Of a DNA stretch of 15,197 nt, positions 1 to 7,189 are shown one piece after another. Under the pieces are notes generated by a model that worked only from the letters and a program-made list of their open reading frames with translations, did no database searches and was not told the origin of the DNA. Source of the stretch: an uncultured Clostridia bacterium (GTDB taxonomy: Bacteria; Bacillota; Clostridia; Oscillospirales; CAG-272); NCBI GenBank assembly GCA_904501765.1, contig CAJGCM010000035.1, positions 1 through 15,197 of the forward strand, given 5' to 3'. Each line of letters opens with the position of its first letter. Position 1 is the first letter of the stretch. A program made the position numbers and the translations under genes.

Positions 1-114
1 GACAACACAAGAATAAGCAGCGAGGATGCTTTAAAGCTTTTCGGCTGCGACCATAGGTGCCACAGGTGCAATGCCTGTATGCGACTGGCTAAGGAAGCTC
101 TTGTTCACCTATAA
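1..114 (+). CDS. C-terminal fragment of an unidentified Cys-cluster protein
   Basis: Frame 1 is open from the first base to a TAA at 112-114, giving the last 37 residues of a gene that begins outside the window. The fragment contains a C-x3-C-x2-C-x2-C cluster with interspersed His and Arg (GCDHRCHRCNACMR), then a short helical tail. Four closely spaced cysteines suggest a zinc or iron-sulfur site at the extreme C-terminus. I do not recognise the family. A good terminator follows 40 bases downstream, which supports this being the real end of a gene. The frame and stop are fairly secure; the function is unknown. Confidence 0.6.
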   Translation, partial: DNTRISSEDALKLFGCDHRCHRCNACMRLAKEALVHL

Positions 115-154
115 GCACCGGGCTTCGGTATTCAGGCGTAAACGAATAGAATAT

Positions 155-212
155 AAAAAACGAGGTAGAGGTTGCAAATTATGCTGCAATTTTCTATCTC
201 GTTTTTGTTTTT
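155..212 (+). terminator. Rho-independent terminator between convergent genes
   Basis: The left arm AAAAACGAGGTAG pairs with CTATCTCGTTTTT, with one G-U wobble. An inner TTGCA/TGCAA hairpin lies in the loop and a T-rich tract (GTTTTTGTTTTTTAA) follows. It ends the gene at 1-114. The minus-strand version also has a T run (CGTTTTTTAT), though with one A-C mismatch, so it may also serve the convergent AraC-type gene. Bases 213-312 are AT-rich and hold no gene I can support. Confidence 0.8.
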
Positions 213-312
213 TAATTCATAGATATGAAAAAATGTTATTTTTTAAAGAAAATAATATCATTTACTTTATATATACAGGCGTATATAATGAATATGATGC
301 ACGGAGCCTTTA

Positions 313-1173
313 TCAATTCGAGCTGCGGCGCTTACTGTACTGCTTCGGGGAAATTCCGTAAGCTTCCTTAAAGGCGCGGCTGAAGGAATATGGAGAGGCG
401 TAACCGAGCCTTTCGGAAACCTCGCCGATTTTTGTGTTTTCCTCAAGCAATATGAGCCTTGCCGCCTCAAGCTTCTTTCGCTGGTAGTAGGACAGCACCG
501 TATTTCCCGTGGTTTTCTTGAAAAGACCCGAAAGGTAGGCGTAGTTATATTTCAAGGCGGCGCTTATATCCTCAAGGTTTGACATCGTGAAAATATTAGT
601 GTCTATATAGTTCATTATCTGGTAGCAGAGCATTTCAGCTCCGCTGACGCTCATAACGGTTCTTGCAGTCTTGCCGTATAGTGTATTTCTTAAGGTGTAT
701 ATGACAATCTGACCGAAAACAGAGGCGAGAATTTCCTCGGAGAAGGGAGCGTCACCGCTTAATTCAGACATAGCGTCCGATATAAGGGCGGGAATATGAC
801 CGTCACGGAAAACACGGGAATCCGCAGGGCAGATAAGCGATAGCTTTGAGAGCAACTCGCCGTATTTCTCATTGTCGGTATAGAAGGAGAAGAAATCGTA
901 TTTAAGAGGCTCCCTTGCAGAGGAAATTATTTCGTGAACGTCGCAGGGGAAGGACAGATATATATCCCCCTTCTTCACCTCCGTTTTTTTGCCGTTGGTG
1001 ATAATATCAGCCTTCCCGTCGGTGACAACGGTCAGCTCGTACCAGTTTTTATGAAGATGCTCTTCGGCGCCTCCCCCTGCCTCGCAGAAACGGCGGCCTA
1101 TCTGCACGAGATAAAAATCACCGAATTTCGGCGGTGAGTCAAAGTAGCATTTATCAATGAGGAATTTAGCCAA
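313..1173 (-). CDS. AraC-family transcriptional regulator (cupin + HTH)
   Basis: A likely one-component sugar-responsive regulator. The N-terminal half looks like an AraC-type cupin sensor: HLHKNWYELTVVTDGKADI carries the H-x-HxxxEL-type beta-barrel pattern. The last ~100 residues form the double helix-turn-helix, with the first HTH around NLEDISAALKYNYAYLSGLF and the second in IGEVSERLGYASPYSFSRAF followed by GISPKQYSKRR. The open frame reaches a TTG at 1284, but that codon is the first half of a consensus -35 box, so translation must begin further in. I choose TTG at 1173, about 12 bases after an AAGG. GTG at 1248 would be nearly leaderless. That gives 286 residues, a normal family length. 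It is divergent from the oxidoreductase/GH78 operon and probably regulates it in response to a rhamnose- or pectin-derived ligand (inference). Confidence 0.85.
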   Translation of the reverse strand: MAKFLIDKCYFDSPPKFGDFYLVQIGRRFCEAGGGAEEHLHKNWYELTVVTDGKADIITNGKKTEVKKGDIYLSFPCDVHEIISSAREPLKYDFFSFYTDNEKYGELLSKLSLICPADSRVFRDGHIPALISDAMSELSGDAPFSEEILASVFGQIVIYTLRNTLYGKTARTVMSVSGAEMLCYQIMNYIDTNIFTMSNLEDISAALKYNYAYLSGLFKKTTGNTVLSYYQRKKLEAARLILLEENTKIGEVSERLGYASPYSFSRAFKEAYGISPKQYSKRRSSN

Positions 1174-1254
1174 TTTCTTGCGTTTCCTTTCAAATCCGGG
1201 CAGAGCGGGGTTCCCTCGCTGCTTTTGCCCGTAAAATTTTATTTCCACAACGGT

Positions 1255-1284
1255 ATTATACAGTTTTTTGAGTCCCCGTGTCAA
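1255..1284 (-). promoter_or_regulatory. Consensus sigma-A promoter of the AraC-type gene
   Basis: On the minus strand TTGACA (1284-1279) and TATAAT (1260-1255) are separated by 18 bases. Both hexamers are perfect. The expected transcript start near 1248 leaves a leader of about 75 bases before the chosen TTG start. This promoter shows that the longer open frame upstream of 1248 is not translated from this transcript. Confidence 0.8.
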
Positions 1285-1289
1285 TAAAA

Positions 1290-1316
1290 TTGAGTGAAAT
1301 ATTTTTAAAATACAAT
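1290..1316 (+). promoter_or_regulatory. Candidate promoter of the oxidoreductase/GH78 operon
   Basis: TTGAGT (1290-1295) and TACAAT (1311-1316) lie in the AT-rich divergent region. The spacer is only 15 bases, shorter than optimal. A weak promoter of this kind is typical of one that needs an activator, which fits an AraC-type partner. The boxes are approximate and no operator repeat was found. Confidence 0.3.
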
Positions 1317-1363
1317 TAATTTAATCCAAAAAACTAAAAAAATGCGTAAAAAGGAGAAAACAA

Positions 1364-2422
1364 ATGAAAACAGTGGCGGTAATCGGCTGCGGAAGAATTG
1401 CAAACAATGCGCATCTTCCCGCTCTTGAACAAATCGAGGGGGCAAGGGTAAAATATCTTTGCGACCTTATTCCCGAAAAGGCAGAGGCGGCGAGAGCTAA
1501 ATGCCCCAAGGCGGAGCAGGTTATAACCGACTATAAAATAGCGCTTGCGGACCCCGAGGTTGATGCGGTGTTCGTGCTGACCCCCAATTATGCTCATTAT
1601 ACTATCACCATGGAGGCTCTTAAGGCAGGAAAACACGTATTCTGCGAGAAGCCTATCACGATAAACTACGCTCTTTCCAAGGAAATGAAGGAAGAGGCGG
1701 ATAAGTGCGGCAAAATGCTCAATATCGGCGTATGCAACCGCTATCACCGCTCTGTGGAGAAGCTCAGAGAGTATGCCAGTGACGGCAAATTCGGAAATAT
1801 TTATCACATCTACTGCTCCTTCAGAAACTTCAGAAGCATTCCCGGTCTTGGCGGCGCATTTACCGATAAGGCTCAGTCGGGTGGCGGTGTGCTTATTGAC
1901 TGGGGTATTCATTTCCTCGACCTTATTCTTTATATCCTCGGCGGTGCAGAAATTAAGAGCGCATCCTGCGACGCATACTCCGAGATGGCGAAGGATATGA
2001 AGGCTTACAAGTACAGAAATATGTGGGCGGAGGATACGAAGGACACCGAAAACGGTGTAAACGACGTTGACGATTTCGTAACGGGCTACGTAAGAACAGA
2101 CGGCGCAAGCATTTCCTTCAACGGCGCTTGGGCGCAGAATATTGACCGTGACGAGATGTTCGTGGATATCCTTGGCGACAAGGGCGGCGCAAGGCTTGAG
2201 TACGTAAAGAAATTCAAGTTCTGGAGCGCAGAAACCCTTGAAGAATTCGAGGAGGATTACGACATTCCCGATATGTACCTTTGCGAGGACGAGGCATTTC
2301 TTGAATCTATCGGAAGCGGAGTTAAGACCAAGAGCAACATCGACAACGTTCTTGAAAGCGCAAAGCTTCTTGACCTGCTCTATCTTTCCGCTAAGGAGAA
2401 AAAAGAGGTTTACGAGCTGTGA
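1364..2422 (+). CDS. Gfo/Idh/MocA family NAD(P)-dependent oxidoreductase
   Basis: A predicted sugar or polyol oxidoreductase of 352 residues, the usual family length, and cytosolic. The N-terminal Rossmann domain starts at residue 4 with VIGCGRIANNAHLPAL, a GxGxxA-type dinucleotide site. Asp35 ends beta-2 (YLCD), which hints at NAD preference. The family's EKP motif is at residues 95-97 (CEKPI); its Lys is normally at the active site. The C-terminal domain has DWGIHFLDL with Asp179 and His183, the family catalytic D-x3-H. The start is secure: AAGGAG lies 8 bases before ATG. It overlaps the next gene by four bases (GTGA), indicating translational coupling. The context (second oxidoreductase, rhamnosidase) suggests it acts on a deoxy- or uronic-sugar product, but the substrate cannot be read from sequence. 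Confidence 0.9.
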   Translation: MKTVAVIGCGRIANNAHLPALEQIEGARVKYLCDLIPEKAEAARAKCPKAEQVITDYKIALADPEVDAVFVLTPNYAHYTITMEALKAGKHVFCEKPITINYALSKEMKEEADKCGKMLNIGVCNRYHRSVEKLREYASDGKFGNIYHIYCSFRNFRSIPGLGGAFTDKAQSGGGVLIDWGIHFLDLILYILGGAEIKSASCDAYSEMAKDMKAYKYRNMWAEDTKDTENGVNDVDDFVTGYVRTDGASISFNGAWAQNIDRDEMFVDILGDKGGARLEYVKKFKFWSAETLEEFEEDYDIPDMYLCEDEAFLESIGSGVKTKSNIDNVLESAKLLDLLYLSAKEKKEVYEL

Positions 2423-3264
2423 AAAAAATAGGATTTATAGATTATTATCTTGCAGAATGGCATGCGGATAACTATCCCGCATGGATTGAAGAGGTAAGCA
2501 AAAAAATAGGCTTGGATTATAAGGTGGCATACGCCTGGGCAGAGAGGGAGGACTCTCTTGCATACCCCGGCAGAAGCAGCAGCGACTGGTGCCGTGAGCG
2601 TGGAATTGAGCTTTGCGCAACGATAGGTGAGGTTTGCGAGAAGGCGGACTGTATTATTATTCTTGCTCCCTCCCATTCCGAAAAGCATCTCGGGTATGCA
2701 GAACAGGCGCTCGTCTGCGGAAAACCCACCTACATAGACAAAACCTTTGCTCCCGATTACGAGGTGGCAAAGAAAATCTTTGAGCTGTCCGAAAAATATA
2801 ACGCTCCCTTCTTCTCTACCTCGGCTCTTCGCTATGCGGAGGAGCTTCAGGGACTTGAGGGCGCAGAGCAGCTTATTATAACGGGCGGCGGCTCAAATCT
2901 CCCCGAATATGCGGTGCATCAGATTGAGATGGCGGTAAAGCTTCTCGGAACAAATCCCACGGCATTAAAGCTTGAAAAGCAGGGTGCGCAAAGGGTAGTG
3001 CGTGTCAAGTTCGAAGGGGGAAAGGTGGCTACTATGAACTATTCGCCATCCCTTCCCTTTACCGTGACGGCATCTTCCTCTGATATGGAAGAGTACCGTG
3101 AGATAAAGTCGGACTTCTTCCTTCACCTTATGGCCGATATTATCAATTTCTTCGAAACAGGGGAAAGAAGCTTTGAGGGTGAGGAAACTCTTGCGGCAAT
3201 GAAGATAAGAGGAACTCTTATTTCGGCAGAGGAAAAAGCCGATGAATGGCTGCCTATTCGATAA
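2419..3264 (+). CDS. Second, shorter Gfo/Idh/MocA-like oxidoreductase
   Basis: A 281-residue protein starting at GTG inside the GTGA overlap with the upstream gene. It reads as a divergent Gfo/Idh/MocA protein: an N-terminal Rossmann-like region, ADCIIILAPSHSEKHLGYAE, then GKPTYIDKTFAPDYEVAKKI (the equivalent of the GKHVFCEKP loop, with Lys retained in IDKTF) and a short C-terminal sheet domain. The usual N-terminal GxGxxG is replaced by GFIDYYLAEWHADNYP. EYAVHQIEMAVKLLG occupies the place of the DWGIHFLDL helix in its neighbour and keeps a His. It may use the cofactor differently or act as a partner of the first enzyme (inference). The family call is moderately secure; the substrate is unknown. 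Confidence 0.75.
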   Translation: MKKIGFIDYYLAEWHADNYPAWIEEVSKKIGLDYKVAYAWAEREDSLAYPGRSSSDWCRERGIELCATIGEVCEKADCIIILAPSHSEKHLGYAEQALVCGKPTYIDKTFAPDYEVAKKIFELSEKYNAPFFSTSALRYAEELQGLEGAEQLIITGGGSNLPEYAVHQIEMAVKLLGTNPTALKLEKQGAQRVVRVKFEGGKVATMNYSPSLPFTVTASSSDMEEYREIKSDFFLHLMADIINFFETGERSFEGEETLAAMKIRGTLISAEEKADEWLPIR

Positions 3265-3276
3265 GAGCGGTTTTAT

Positions 3277-3283
3277 AAAGGAG
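3277..3283 (+). promoter_or_regulatory. Ribosome binding site that sets the GH78 start
   Basis: AAAGGAG lies 9 bases before ATG at 3293. The in-frame ATG at 3242 would sit inside the previous gene with no comparable site, so 3293 is preferred. Confidence 0.7.
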
Positions 3284-3292
3284 CTTCCCTTA

Positions 3293-5527
3293 ATGGAAAT
3301 GAAAAAACATTTTATAAAAGCAACCGAGGAGTATAACACTCTTGAAAAAAACGTCCCCGCTCATTATTTCAGAGGAACGTATCTGTCGGGGCGCGAGAGG
3401 AATGCTGAAATAACTGTTGCGGTTTGCGGCTTTTACGAGCTTTATTTCAACGGGGAAAAAATAACCAGGGGCTTTTTATCTCCTTATATCAGCAATACCG
3501 ACGACCTTATATATTACGACAGGTATATAGTAAAGCTCGAAGAAGGGGAGAACGTTATCGGAGTTCTTCTCGGAAACGGGTTTCACAATAACCCGGGCGG
3601 ATATATCTGGGATTTTGATAAGGCGTCCTTCAGAAGCGCTCCTATGTTTTCTCTTAAGCTTGAGTCGGATGGAGAAGTTTTGCTCGTAAGTGGCGAGAGC
3701 TTCAAGGTAGCCGATTCACCTATAAGGTGCGACGACTACCGCTTCGGAGAGCATTACGATGCAAATTATGAAATAGACGGCTGGAGCCTTCGGGGCTTTG
3801 ACGATGGGCTTTGGAAAAGCGCCCTTCCCGCAACACCCCCGAAGGGCGAGATAAGGATTGCCGACGTGGAGCCTATAATCAAGGCGGAGGAAATTGCGCC
3901 TGTGGAGATAATAAAATGCTCCGACGGATATATTTACGATTTCGGCGTATCAAATGCGGGCGTTTGCCGTCTGCGAGTTAGCGGTGAGCGCGGACAGAAA
4001 ATAATTCTTCGCCATGCCGATTCGATAGTGGACGGAGAGCCTAACGTGAGCCAGATTTGGGATACCAGATTTAATTGGGACTTCGTTAAGGACAAGGTGC
4101 ATACCGACAGCTACGTTTGCCGAGGTGAGGGAGAAGAAGTATACGAGCCATCCTTCACGTATCACGGCTTCAGATACGTTAAGGTTTACGGAATTACCGA
4201 GAGCCAGGCTACAAAGGAGCTTTTAACCTACCTTGTTTATCATACAAAGCTTGACACGGTAGGGGACTTTTCCTGCTCCGACCCTATGGCGAATAAGATT
4301 CAACAGATAACACGCAGAAGCACTCTTTCCAATTTCCATCACTTTCCTACCGACTGCCCGCAAAGAGAGAAAAACGGCTGGTGTGCAGATGCAGCTCTCT
4401 CCTGTGAAACGGCGCTGCTCAATTTCAACCCTGAGCGTAACTACCGTGAGTGGATAAGGAACGTATGTCTTGCTCAGCGCGAGGACGGCGCTCTGCCGGG
4501 AATCGTTCCCACGGGCGGCTGGGGATTTGAATGGGGTAACGGACCCGCCTGGGACTGTGTTCTGGCTTATTTGCCTTACTATACTTATATCTTGCGTGGT
4601 GAGGTGGATATGATAAGGGAGGCTGCGCCGTATCTTATGCGTTATCTGCGTTATCTTGAGGGCAGAAAGGACGAAAAAGGACTGCTCGCCATCGGTCTTG
4701 GTGACTGGTGCCACGTTGGCGGGTGGAATATAAAAGCGCCTCTCGTTGTCACGGATACTATAATCTCTATGGATATTGCCGCTAAAGCGGCGGTTATGTT
4801 CCGTGCGGTGAATATGTCTGCCGAGGCGGAGTACGCCCTTGACGAGGCGAAAAAGTATAGAGATGCTATACGGAAAAACCTCATAGATTTTAATTCCATG
4901 ACTGTATTCGGTGAGTGCCAGAGCTGCCAGGCTATGGCTTTGTATTATGGCGTTTTTGAGGATAGCGAGAAAGCATGCGCCTTTGAAATACTGCTTGACT
5001 TTGTACACGCAGCAGGGGATAGTATAGACCTTGGGGTTCTTGGCGGCAAAGTTATATTCCACGTGCTCTCCGATTTCGGATATAGTGACCTTGCCTTTAA
5101 AATGATAACAAAAGAAGAATATCCCTCTTACGGAAACTGGATAAAGAGAGGAGCTACGACTCTTTGGGAGAATTTCCTGCCTGACAGTGTGTTCTCTATG
5201 AACCATCAGTTCTGGGGTGACGTGAGCGCTTGGTTTATAAAATGCCTCGCGGGTATAAAGCTTAATCCTCACGGACAGGGAGTCAACACTCTTGAGATTT
5301 CCCCTTCCTTTGTGGATAACCTTGACAGCGTGTCGGCTTATCATATAGCCCCTGCGGGGAAGATATCCGTATCGTGGCGCAGAGTGGGAGAGGAAATTCT
5401 TCTTGAGCTGCAGATTCCCGAGGGTATTCTCGCCGAGGCGAAGCTTGGGTCTGATTATTCCTTTGAAAATGGGGTAAGCTCAAGGGACGTTGTAAGCGGC
5501 AGCTATAAAATAGTTAGCAAAGCATAA
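3293..5527 (+). CDS. GH78 alpha-L-rhamnosidase
   Basis: Hydrolyses terminal alpha-L-rhamnose from oligosaccharides or glycosides. At 744 residues, with no signal peptide, it is predicted cytoplasmic. The N-terminal beta-sandwich is recognisable by GFYELYFNGEKITRGFLSP and VIGVLLGNGFHNNPGG. The (alpha/alpha)6 catalytic domain has DCPQREKNGWCADA at residues 354-367. Asp354, Glu359 and Asp366 match the positions of the Asp567, Glu572 and Asp579 set known from Bacillus RhaB. ATTLWENF supplies Glu626, matching Glu841. SMNHQFWGDVSAWF and a C-terminal beta domain follow, so the active site looks intact. It is the last gene of the operon, 28 bases after the upstream oxidoreductase and followed by a terminator. 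With the GH28-like neighbour it points to rhamnogalacturonan-type substrates (inference). Confidence 0.92.
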   Translation: MEMKKHFIKATEEYNTLEKNVPAHYFRGTYLSGRERNAEITVAVCGFYELYFNGEKITRGFLSPYISNTDDLIYYDRYIVKLEEGENVIGVLLGNGFHNNPGGYIWDFDKASFRSAPMFSLKLESDGEVLLVSGESFKVADSPIRCDDYRFGEHYDANYEIDGWSLRGFDDGLWKSALPATPPKGEIRIADVEPIIKAEEIAPVEIIKCSDGYIYDFGVSNAGVCRLRVSGERGQKIILRHADSIVDGEPNVSQIWDTRFNWDFVKDKVHTDSYVCRGEGEEVYEPSFTYHGFRYVKVYGITESQATKELLTYLVYHTKLDTVGDFSCSDPMANKIQQITRRSTLSNFHHFPTDCPQREKNGWCADAALSCETALLNFNPERNYREWIRNVCLAQREDGALPGIVPTGGWGFEWGNGPAWDCVLAYLPYYTYILRGEVDMIREAAPYLMRYLRYLEGRKDEKGLLAIGLGDWCHVGGWNIKAPLVVTDTIISMDIAAKAAVMFRAVNMSAEAEYALDEAKKYRDAIRKNLIDFNSMTVFGECQSCQAMALYYGVFEDSEKACAFEILLDFVHAAGDSIDLGVLGGKVIFHVLSDFGYSDLAFKMITKEEYPSYGNWIKRGATTLWENFLPDSVFSMNHQFWGDVSAWFIKCLAGIKLNPHGQGVNTLEISPSFVDNLDSVSAYHIAPAGKISVSWRRVGEEILLELQIPEGILAEAKLGSDYSFENGVSSRDVVSGSYKIVSKA

Positions 5528-5538
5528 GATTAAAAGCC

Positions 5539-5582
5539 AAAAGCAGGACGATGGGCTTCAGAGCTCTTTGTCCTGTTTTTTC
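5539..5582 (+). terminator. Rho-independent terminator after GH78
   Basis: AAAAGCAGGAC pairs with GTCCTGTTTTTT across a loop of about 20 bases and runs into a T tract. It ends the oxidoreductase/GH78 operon. Confidence 0.8.
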
Positions 5583-5591
5583 ATTTTTGTA

Positions 5592-5620
5592 TTGCAAAAG
5601 CTCCCCTATTGTGATATTAT
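5592..5620 (+). promoter_or_regulatory. Sigma-A promoter of the GH28-like gene
   Basis: TTGCAA (5592-5597), a 17-base spacer and TATTAT (5615-5620). The transcript should start near 5627, leaving a leader of about 65 bases. The GH28-like gene is therefore a separate transcription unit from the GH78 operon. Confidence 0.6.
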
Positions 5621-5635
5621 TGAAATGATTAAGGA

Positions 5636-5669
5636 CTCGACGGCGCTCCGCTGAAGCGGCTGAGTCGAG
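5636..5669 (+). promoter_or_regulatory. GC-rich hairpin in the GH28 leader
   Basis: CTCGAC (5636-5641) pairs with GTCGAG (5664-5669) and encloses CCGC-TGAA-GCGG, giving a two-part stem just downstream of the predicted transcript start. There is no T run, so it is not a terminator. It could be an mRNA-stabilising 5' stem, a protein or RNA regulatory site, or a DNA operator. I do not recognise a riboswitch class. Confidence 0.45.
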
Positions 5670-5691
5670 CTATGAAAGAAAGGCTTTTTCT

Positions 5692-6861
5692 ATGAACAGA
5701 TACTTGATTACTGAATATGGCGTTCTTAATAATTGCGCCGAGCTACAGACAGAAAGAATCCAGGCTGTTTTTGATATGTGCAAAGAGGGTGGCGGCGTCG
5801 TTGTTATACCCAAGGGACGCTTCTATACAGCAGCCCTCTATATGCATTCGGACACAACTCTTTATCTTGAACGAGGAGCGGAGCTTTACGGAAGCGACAA
5901 CTGCGACGATTACGAGATTTTCAAAATTCCCGAGGGTCTTCCCATCCGCTCGGATATGGAGCTTATACCACAGCAATATAATTATCAGCCCTGGGAGAGC
6001 TACCGCAGAGCTATAATTTCCTCCTACGGCGAGAAAAACATTTCAATAATCGGTGAGTGCGAGTCGGTAATTGACGGCTCTAACTGCTATGACCCCGACG
6101 GAGAGGAGCATTACAGAGGACCTCACGCAGTGTTCCTCACCTGCTGCGAGAACGTACATCTTGAGGGATATACCGCCCGCCACAGCGGAAACTTCCTTCA
6201 CGAGGCGAACAACTGCAAGAATCTTACAATGCGTAGGGTCACCTGCCTTGGCGGCTCTGACGGAATACATCTTCACTGCACCGAGGACGCCCTTATTGAG
6301 GACTGCCTTTTCAAGACGGGCGACGACTGTATTGCAGGTATTAACATAAAAAATCTTTTAGTGAGGAGATGCGTGCTTAATACCTCCTGCAACGTTTTCA
6401 GAATGGGCGGCAAAAATATCGTAATTGAGGACACGTACGTACACGGCCCCGGCTATTATCCTCACAGAGTGACCGTAGTCAAGGGGCGGGGCGTCGAGCT
6501 TCCGAGGACAGAGGGGCGGCATAACACCTTCCACCTGGTTGAGTATTTCGCAAGTCATACGTACCCCGCTGACCCTGCGGATATAACCTTCAGACGGTGC
6601 GTGATTGAGGGTGCCAGCGCAATTCTCAGATATGCGGCGGATTGCTTGGAAAACCTGCATAAGGGCGCATACCTTAAGAGCCTTACTCTTGAGGACGTGC
6701 ATTTCATAGACCTGAAGCACTCCTGCTCGCCTCGCGCGTCGGCATCGGTTCCCTTAAATATCCTTATGAAAAACGTATGGGTAGAATTTGAAGAGGGAGC
6801 GGAAGGCAGCGTACCCTTCGTGCTGCATGAGGACTCTTTTGTGAGCCTTACGGTTGAATAA
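5692..6861 (+). CDS. GH28-like (polygalacturonase-type) right-handed beta-helix protein
   Basis: A 389-residue protein of the pectin-active beta-helix superfamily, with no signal peptide, so probably cytoplasmic and acting on imported oligogalacturonides or rhamnogalacturonan fragments. The N-terminus GGGVVVIPKGRFYTAALYM and LYLERGAELYGS is the typical GH28 cap and first coils. Asp190 (GGSDGI) and Asp211/Asp212 (TGDDC) match the three catalytic carboxylates of GH28, with the canonical 21-residue spacing. The family's next motif, GHG with a catalytic-site His, is replaced by SCNVFRMGG near residues 232-240, and no clear RIK is seen. The enzyme may have altered specificity or be catalytically atypical. 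AAAGG lies 8 bases before ATG. It has its own promoter and lies just after the GH78 operon. The fold call is strong; the exact activity is unsure. Confidence 0.85.
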   Translation: MNRYLITEYGVLNNCAELQTERIQAVFDMCKEGGGVVVIPKGRFYTAALYMHSDTTLYLERGAELYGSDNCDDYEIFKIPEGLPIRSDMELIPQQYNYQPWESYRRAIISSYGEKNISIIGECESVIDGSNCYDPDGEEHYRGPHAVFLTCCENVHLEGYTARHSGNFLHEANNCKNLTMRRVTCLGGSDGIHLHCTEDALIEDCLFKTGDDCIAGINIKNLLVRRCVLNTSCNVFRMGGKNIVIEDTYVHGPGYYPHRVTVVKGRGVELPRTEGRHNTFHLVEYFASHTYPADPADITFRRCVIEGASAILRYAADCLENLHKGAYLKSLTLEDVHFIDLKHSCSPRASASVPLNILMKNVWVEFEEGAEGSVPFVLHEDSFVSLTVE

Positions 6862-7053
6862 AGGCACCCCGTGTATTGGTTCTATCGGTTTGTGCGGAGA
6901 TTTTCGGTGAATTTTGGCTTTGAACATTCGTTTGCTGATATTTAGGGGTCTATTGAAAAAGTAAAAAAAGAAGCCCCGGCGGAACTTTGGTGAAAAATTT
7001 AATAAAGGACGGATAAACCATAGATTGTAACCTTGATTTCCTTTGTGGAAAAA
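6862..7053 (+). other. Intergenic stretch without recognisable gene
   Basis: These 192 bases separate the GH28-like gene from the terminator at 7057. I see no open frame with a ribosome site, no clear hairpin of its own and no RNA gene. The nearest terminator for the GH28-like transcript is the one downstream. Confidence 0.5.
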
Positions 7054-7056
7054 TTT

Positions 7057-7097
7057 ACGGCAGAAGCGGAGAGCTCTCTTTTCTTCTGCCGTTTTTT
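7057..7097 (+). terminator. Strong Rho-independent terminator
   Basis: ACGGCAGAAG (7057-7066) pairs perfectly with CTTCTGCCGT (7083-7092). The loop contains the self-complementary GAGAGCTCTC, and TTTTTT follows. It isolates the lipoprotein promoter from upstream transcription. Confidence 0.9.
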
Positions 7098-7133
7098 ATT
7101 TCTGAATGTGGCAGTCCCTTTTTTGCTGAAATG

Positions 7134-7162
7134 TTGACATTTTTTGAATATTGTGCTAAAAT
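7134..7162 (+). promoter_or_regulatory. Sigma-A promoter of the lipoprotein gene
   Basis: TTGACA (7134-7139), a 17-base spacer and TAAAAT (7157-7162). The predicted transcript start near 7169 is about 20 bases before the ATG, just enough for the GGGAG ribosome site. Confidence 0.8.
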
Positions 7163-7189
7163 GAGTTATCTTTGTACGGGAGTTAAAAT

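Noticed and set aside
261..289. Promoter-like TTTACT ... TATAAT on the plus strand
   Set aside because: Spacing fits, but it lies in an AT-rich stretch and would only make RNA antisense to the 3' end of the AraC-type gene; the -35 match is weak.
1334..1912. 192-residue minus-strand frame upstream of the AraC-type gene
   Set aside because: It is antisense to the clear Gfo/Idh gene and to its ribosome site and operon start.
3242..3292. 17-residue extension of the GH78 protein
   Set aside because: It starts inside the upstream gene without a ribosome site, while AAAGGAG sits 9 bases before ATG 3293.
4223..5344. 373-residue open frame on the minus strand
   Set aside because: It lies wholly inside the GH78 gene, has no recognisable domain or ribosome site, and the plus-strand product has intact catalytic motifs; it is a codon-bias shadow.
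5636..5669. Leader hairpin as a terminator or known riboswitch
   Set aside because: No T run follows, and no conserved riboswitch core is recognisable.
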